Origin: DYGX01 sp035325905
Lineage (GTDB): Bacteria; Chloroflexota; Anaerolineae; Aggregatilineales; Aggregatilineaceae
Assembly: GCA_035325905.1 (NCBI GenBank)
Contig: DAOKYY010000127.1
Span: 1-7,894 of the forward strand
Length of the DNA: 7,894 nucleotides
Direction: 5' to 3'
In this document: in pieces, positions 6,013-7,894 of the stretch
Numbering within the stretch: the first letter of the stretch is position 1
Layout: every line of letters begins with the position of its first letter
Translations under genes and position numbers: made by a program
Notes under the pieces: model-generated
Told to the model about the DNA's origin: nothing
Seen by the model: the letters and a program-made list of their open reading frames with translations, nothing else
Databases searched by the model: none

Positions 6013-6588
6013 ATGATCGACATGCTCACCGGTCAGGTCGTCGCCCAGCGCGACGGGTATGTCGTCTTGCAGGTCGGCGGGGTCGGCTTGCGCGTGCATC
6101 TCCCCACCTCGGCCTACGGCGTCGTGGAAGGTCGCGGCCACACCGTGACGCTCTACACCCACCTGCTTGTCCGCGAAGACGCCCTGACCCTGTTCGGCTT
6201 CTCCGATCAGGAGGAGCGCGCGCTGTTCGAGACGTTGCTGACGGTCAGCGGCGTGGGGCCGCGCCTGGCGCTCGGCATCGTCGGCACGCTGACGATCAAC
6301 CAGCTCAGCAACGCGGTCGCCAGCGAGCAGCCCGAATTGCTGACGCGCGTGCCGGGCATCGGTAAGAAGCTCGCGCAAAAGCTGATCTTCGAGCTGAAAG
6401 ACAAGCTGGCGGTGGACCTGGCGACCGGCATCGCGCCGGTCAGCGAGACGGATACCGACGTGATCGCGGCGCTGACCGCGCTCGGCTATAGCGTGGTCGA
6501 GGCGCAGGCCGCGCTGCAATCGATCCCGCGCGACGCCCCGCCGGACATCGAGGAGCGCGTCCGCCTGGCGCTCGACTACTTCGCTTAA
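6013..6588 (+). CDS. ruvA: Holliday junction branch migration protein RuvA
   Basis: RuvA forms tetramers that clamp the four-way junction and load the RuvB motor. The 191-residue product shows the normal three parts. Domain I is an OB-fold (about 1-64: MIDMLTGQVV, GYVVLQVGGVGLRVHLP, HLLVREDALTLFGF). Domain II has paired helix-hairpin-helix motifs (LLTVSGVGPRLALGIVG and LLTRVPGIGKKLAQKLIFELKDK). After a flexible linker comes domain III, which contacts RuvB (TDTDVIAALTALGYSVVEAQAAL to LALDYFA). Length is normal. The ATG at 6013 fits the family pattern MI-x-x-L-x-G and has GGGAG nine bases upstream; the ATG at 6022 would remove the first strand. The next gene is thyX, so ruvB must lie elsewhere. 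Confidence 0.97.
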   Translation: MIDMLTGQVVAQRDGYVVLQVGGVGLRVHLPTSAYGVVEGRGHTVTLYTHLLVREDALTLFGFSDQEERALFETLLTVSGVGPRLALGIVGTLTINQLSNAVASEQPELLTRVPGIGKKLAQKLIFELKDKLAVDLATGIAPVSETDTDVIAALTALGYSVVEAQAALQSIPRDAPPDIEERVRLALDYFA

Positions 6589-6639
6589 GCCGCCTGCCCC
6601 GGCCCCGCCGGAAGACGCTACCCACACGGAGGAAACCAC

Positions 6640-7374
6640 GTGGCTGACTCACATCCCCCGCGCGAAGCCCTGATCGGGCGGCGCGTGCCGGTGCTCGACC
6701 AGGGCTGGGTCGAGCTTCAGGACCTGATGGGCGATGACCTGGCGATCGTGAACGCCGCGCGGGTCTCGTTTCTGGGCGAAAGCAAGGGCGACGAGCGCGA
6801 CAAGAGGCTGCTGTTCTACCTGCTCAAGCATCGCCATACTTCGCCTTTCGAGCAGGTCGAGTTCAAGTTTCGCGTGCGCGCCCCGCTCGTCACGTGGTGG
6901 CAGTGGGTCCGCCACCGCACCTGGAGCATGAACGCCCAGTCGGGCCGTTACACGCCGTTCGAAGAAGCCGACTTCTACGCGCCGGACGAGTGGCGGCTCC
7001 AGTCGGCGGACAACAAGCAGGCCAGCGAGGGCGTCCTGACCGGCCCGCAGGCCGAGGCGCTGACCGAGAAGCTGCTGGCGCACTACCGCGCGGGGTTCGC
7101 CCTCTACCGTGAAGCCCTCGACGCCGGGGTCGCGCGCGAGATGGCGCGGCTGTTCCTGCCAGGGTTCGCCGTGTATTACACCTGGGTCGTCAAGGTGGAC
7201 GCGCACAACCTGATGAACTTCCTGCGGCTGCGTATGGCGCCGGACGCGCAGTACGAGATTCGCGTCTACGCCTGGGCGATCTACGAGCATATCTTCAAGG
7301 CGGCCCTGCCGTGGACCGCCGAAGCCTTCGAGCGGTTCATCCTGCCCGATCTCGGCCCGATCAAGCGCGACTGA
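6640..7374 (+). CDS. thyX: Flavin-dependent thymidylate synthase ThyX
   Basis: ThyX makes dTMP from dUMP using methylene-tetrahydrofolate as carbon donor and reduced FAD with NADPH as reductant, replacing the unrelated ThyA. The 244-residue product has the diagnostic ThyX motif RHRTWSMNAQSGRY (residues 91-104), in which the Arg, His, Ser and Arg positions bind FAD and dUMP. It also has KHRHTSPFEQVEFKFRV (63-79) and the C-terminal NLMNFLRLRMAPDAQYEIRVYA (190-211) that completes the dUMP site. Length is in the normal range. The start is a GTG at 6640 with a perfect GGAGG seven bases upstream. The gene lies 51 bp after ruvA with no terminator between them and may share its transcript. It ends convergently with the gene on the opposite strand. 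Confidence 0.97.
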   Translation: MADSHPPREALIGRRVPVLDQGWVELQDLMGDDLAIVNAARVSFLGESKGDERDKRLLFYLLKHRHTSPFEQVEFKFRVRAPLVTWWQWVRHRTWSMNAQSGRYTPFEEADFYAPDEWRLQSADNKQASEGVLTGPQAEALTEKLLAHYRAGFALYREALDAGVAREMARLFLPGFAVYYTWVVKVDAHNLMNFLRLRMAPDAQYEIRVYAWAIYEHIFKAALPWTAEAFERFILPDLGPIKRD

Positions 7375-7409
7375 GCGGGCGCGCACGCCGCCACCGGAGG
7401 GCTTAAGGG

Positions 7410-7428
7410 GAAGCCGACGCACGGCTTC
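7410..7428. terminator. Small hairpin between convergent genes
   Basis: GAAGCCG (7410-7416), loop ACGCA, CGGCTTC (7422-7428). It lies 35 bp after the thyX stop and overlaps the stop codon of the minus-strand gene. No T tract follows on either strand, so a bidirectional terminator role is possible but weakly supported. Confidence 0.35.
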
Positions 7429-7894
7429 ACGACGGCGGGAGGCGCACTACGATCTCGTCGGCCAGCGCGTAGCAGACCGGCTGGCCGTTCTCGTCCAGCG
7501 GCGTGATCTGCCAGCCGTAGACGTTCGCCACCTGGAACAGATCGCCGCCGAAGGTGTGCTCGGTCTCGGCGGTCACTTCGGCGATCAGCAGGCCGCCGCC
7601 CGGGTTGCGCAGCTCGACGCGGTACTGCGCCACATTCGGCACCGCCGCCCACGAGAGAATCACCGGCAGGTTCGTGTACGAGATGCCCGGCGCGCTGATC
7701 ACCTGAAGCTCGGAACACCAGTCCGGCAGCGGCGTCCAGGTCGGTTGATCAGGCGGGCGCGTCGGTGAGGGACCCGGCGCGACCGGGGGCATGATCTGCC
7801 CGCGCGGCGTCCAGGTCGGCGGCATCGTCGGACCGGCACCGCTGCCGGGCGCGGGCGTGAGCGCGGCGGCGGCTGGCGTCCACGTGGGCGGCAG
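7427..7894 (-). CDS. Secreted protein with PTWTP repeats and C-terminal beta-sandwich-like domain (5' partial)
   Basis: The minus-strand frame is open from the right edge to the stop at 7427-7429, giving 155 residues. The ATG at 7825 is probably internal, because the frame and the repeat pattern continue upstream of it as LPPTWTPAAAALTPAPG. The visible part begins with a Pro/Thr-rich stalk containing three PTWTP motifs (near 7888-7874, 7819-7805 and 7744-7730) separated by Pro/Ala/Gly-rich stretches. A domain of about 95 residues follows (DWCSELQVISAPG to the end) with alternating strand-like segments (PVILSWAAVPNVAQYRVELRN, YGWQITPLDENGQ, DEIVVRLPPS), resembling a fibronectin III or Ig-like module. 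WCSEL and VCYAL could form a disulfide. It is probably exported or surface-displayed, but the signal peptide or other domains would be outside the window. I do not recognise a specific family. Confidence 0.75.
   Translation of the reverse strand: MPPTWTPAAAALTPAPGSGAGPTMPPTWTPRGQIMPPVAPGPSPTRPPDQPTWTPLPDWCSELQVISAPGISYTNLPVILSWAAVPNVAQYRVELRNPGGGLLIAEVTAETEHTFGGDLFQVANVYGWQITPLDENGQPVCYALADEIVVRLPPS

Noticed and set aside
4582..6639. Very long minus-strand open frame (about 685 codons) across yebC, ruvC and ruvA
   Set aside because: It lies antisense to three well-conserved genes, has no recognisable domain, and is explained by the GC-rich third-position bias that leaves antisense frames open.

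Overview
The window is high-GC DNA, by eye about two thirds G+C, with densely packed genes. It most resembles a chromosomal segment of a Chloroflexota bacterium, probably of the Anaerolineae type. The basis for this is the mix of secreted proteins with long Pro/Thr-rich spacers (xTPTxTP and PTWTP patterns), a LysM protein, a LytR-CpsA-Psr (LCP) protein, and a yebC-ruvC-ruvA cluster beside a flavin-dependent thymidylate synthase. The phylum is an inference from style and gene content, because no rRNA or other marker is present. I see no mobile element, CRISPR array, tRNA or phage gene.

Layout. Bases 1-980 (+) hold the 3' part of a secreted LysM protein whose Pro/Thr stalk begins, at the window edge, with two near-identical 66-bp tandem repeats; it ends in a clear hairpin terminator. 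Bases 1056-1535 (+) encode an intact O6-alkylguanine-DNA alkyltransferase (ogt type). A promoter candidate near 1579-1607 precedes an LCP cell-wall ligase-like protein (1678-3225). A DUF456-type membrane protein follows (3256-3753). A 16-bp-stem hairpin (3802-3842) then precedes a small unknown lipoprotein (3871-4422). A second block starts at a good promoter with a perfect TATAAT (4438-4467). It comprises yebC (4579-5334), ruvC (5500-5994), ruvA (6013-6588) and thyX (6640-7374), all on +. The right edge (7427-7894) holds the C-terminal part of a convergent (-) secreted protein with repeated PTWTP motifs.

How the genes fit together. The left half is cell-envelope biology: peptidoglycan binding (LysM), attachment of glycopolymers to the wall (LCP), a membrane protein and a lipoprotein, with one DNA-repair gene between them. 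The right half is information processing: a YebC translation or transcription factor, two parts of the Holliday-junction machinery (ruvB is not in the window), and dTMP synthesis for DNA replication. I found no convincing evidence of a wholly new system. The items most worth a second look are the recent tandem duplication in the LysM stalk, the cysteine-containing insert and possibly cleavable signal of the LCP protein, the large hairpin before the lipoprotein, the structured yebC leader, and the PTWTP-repeat protein cut by the right edge.
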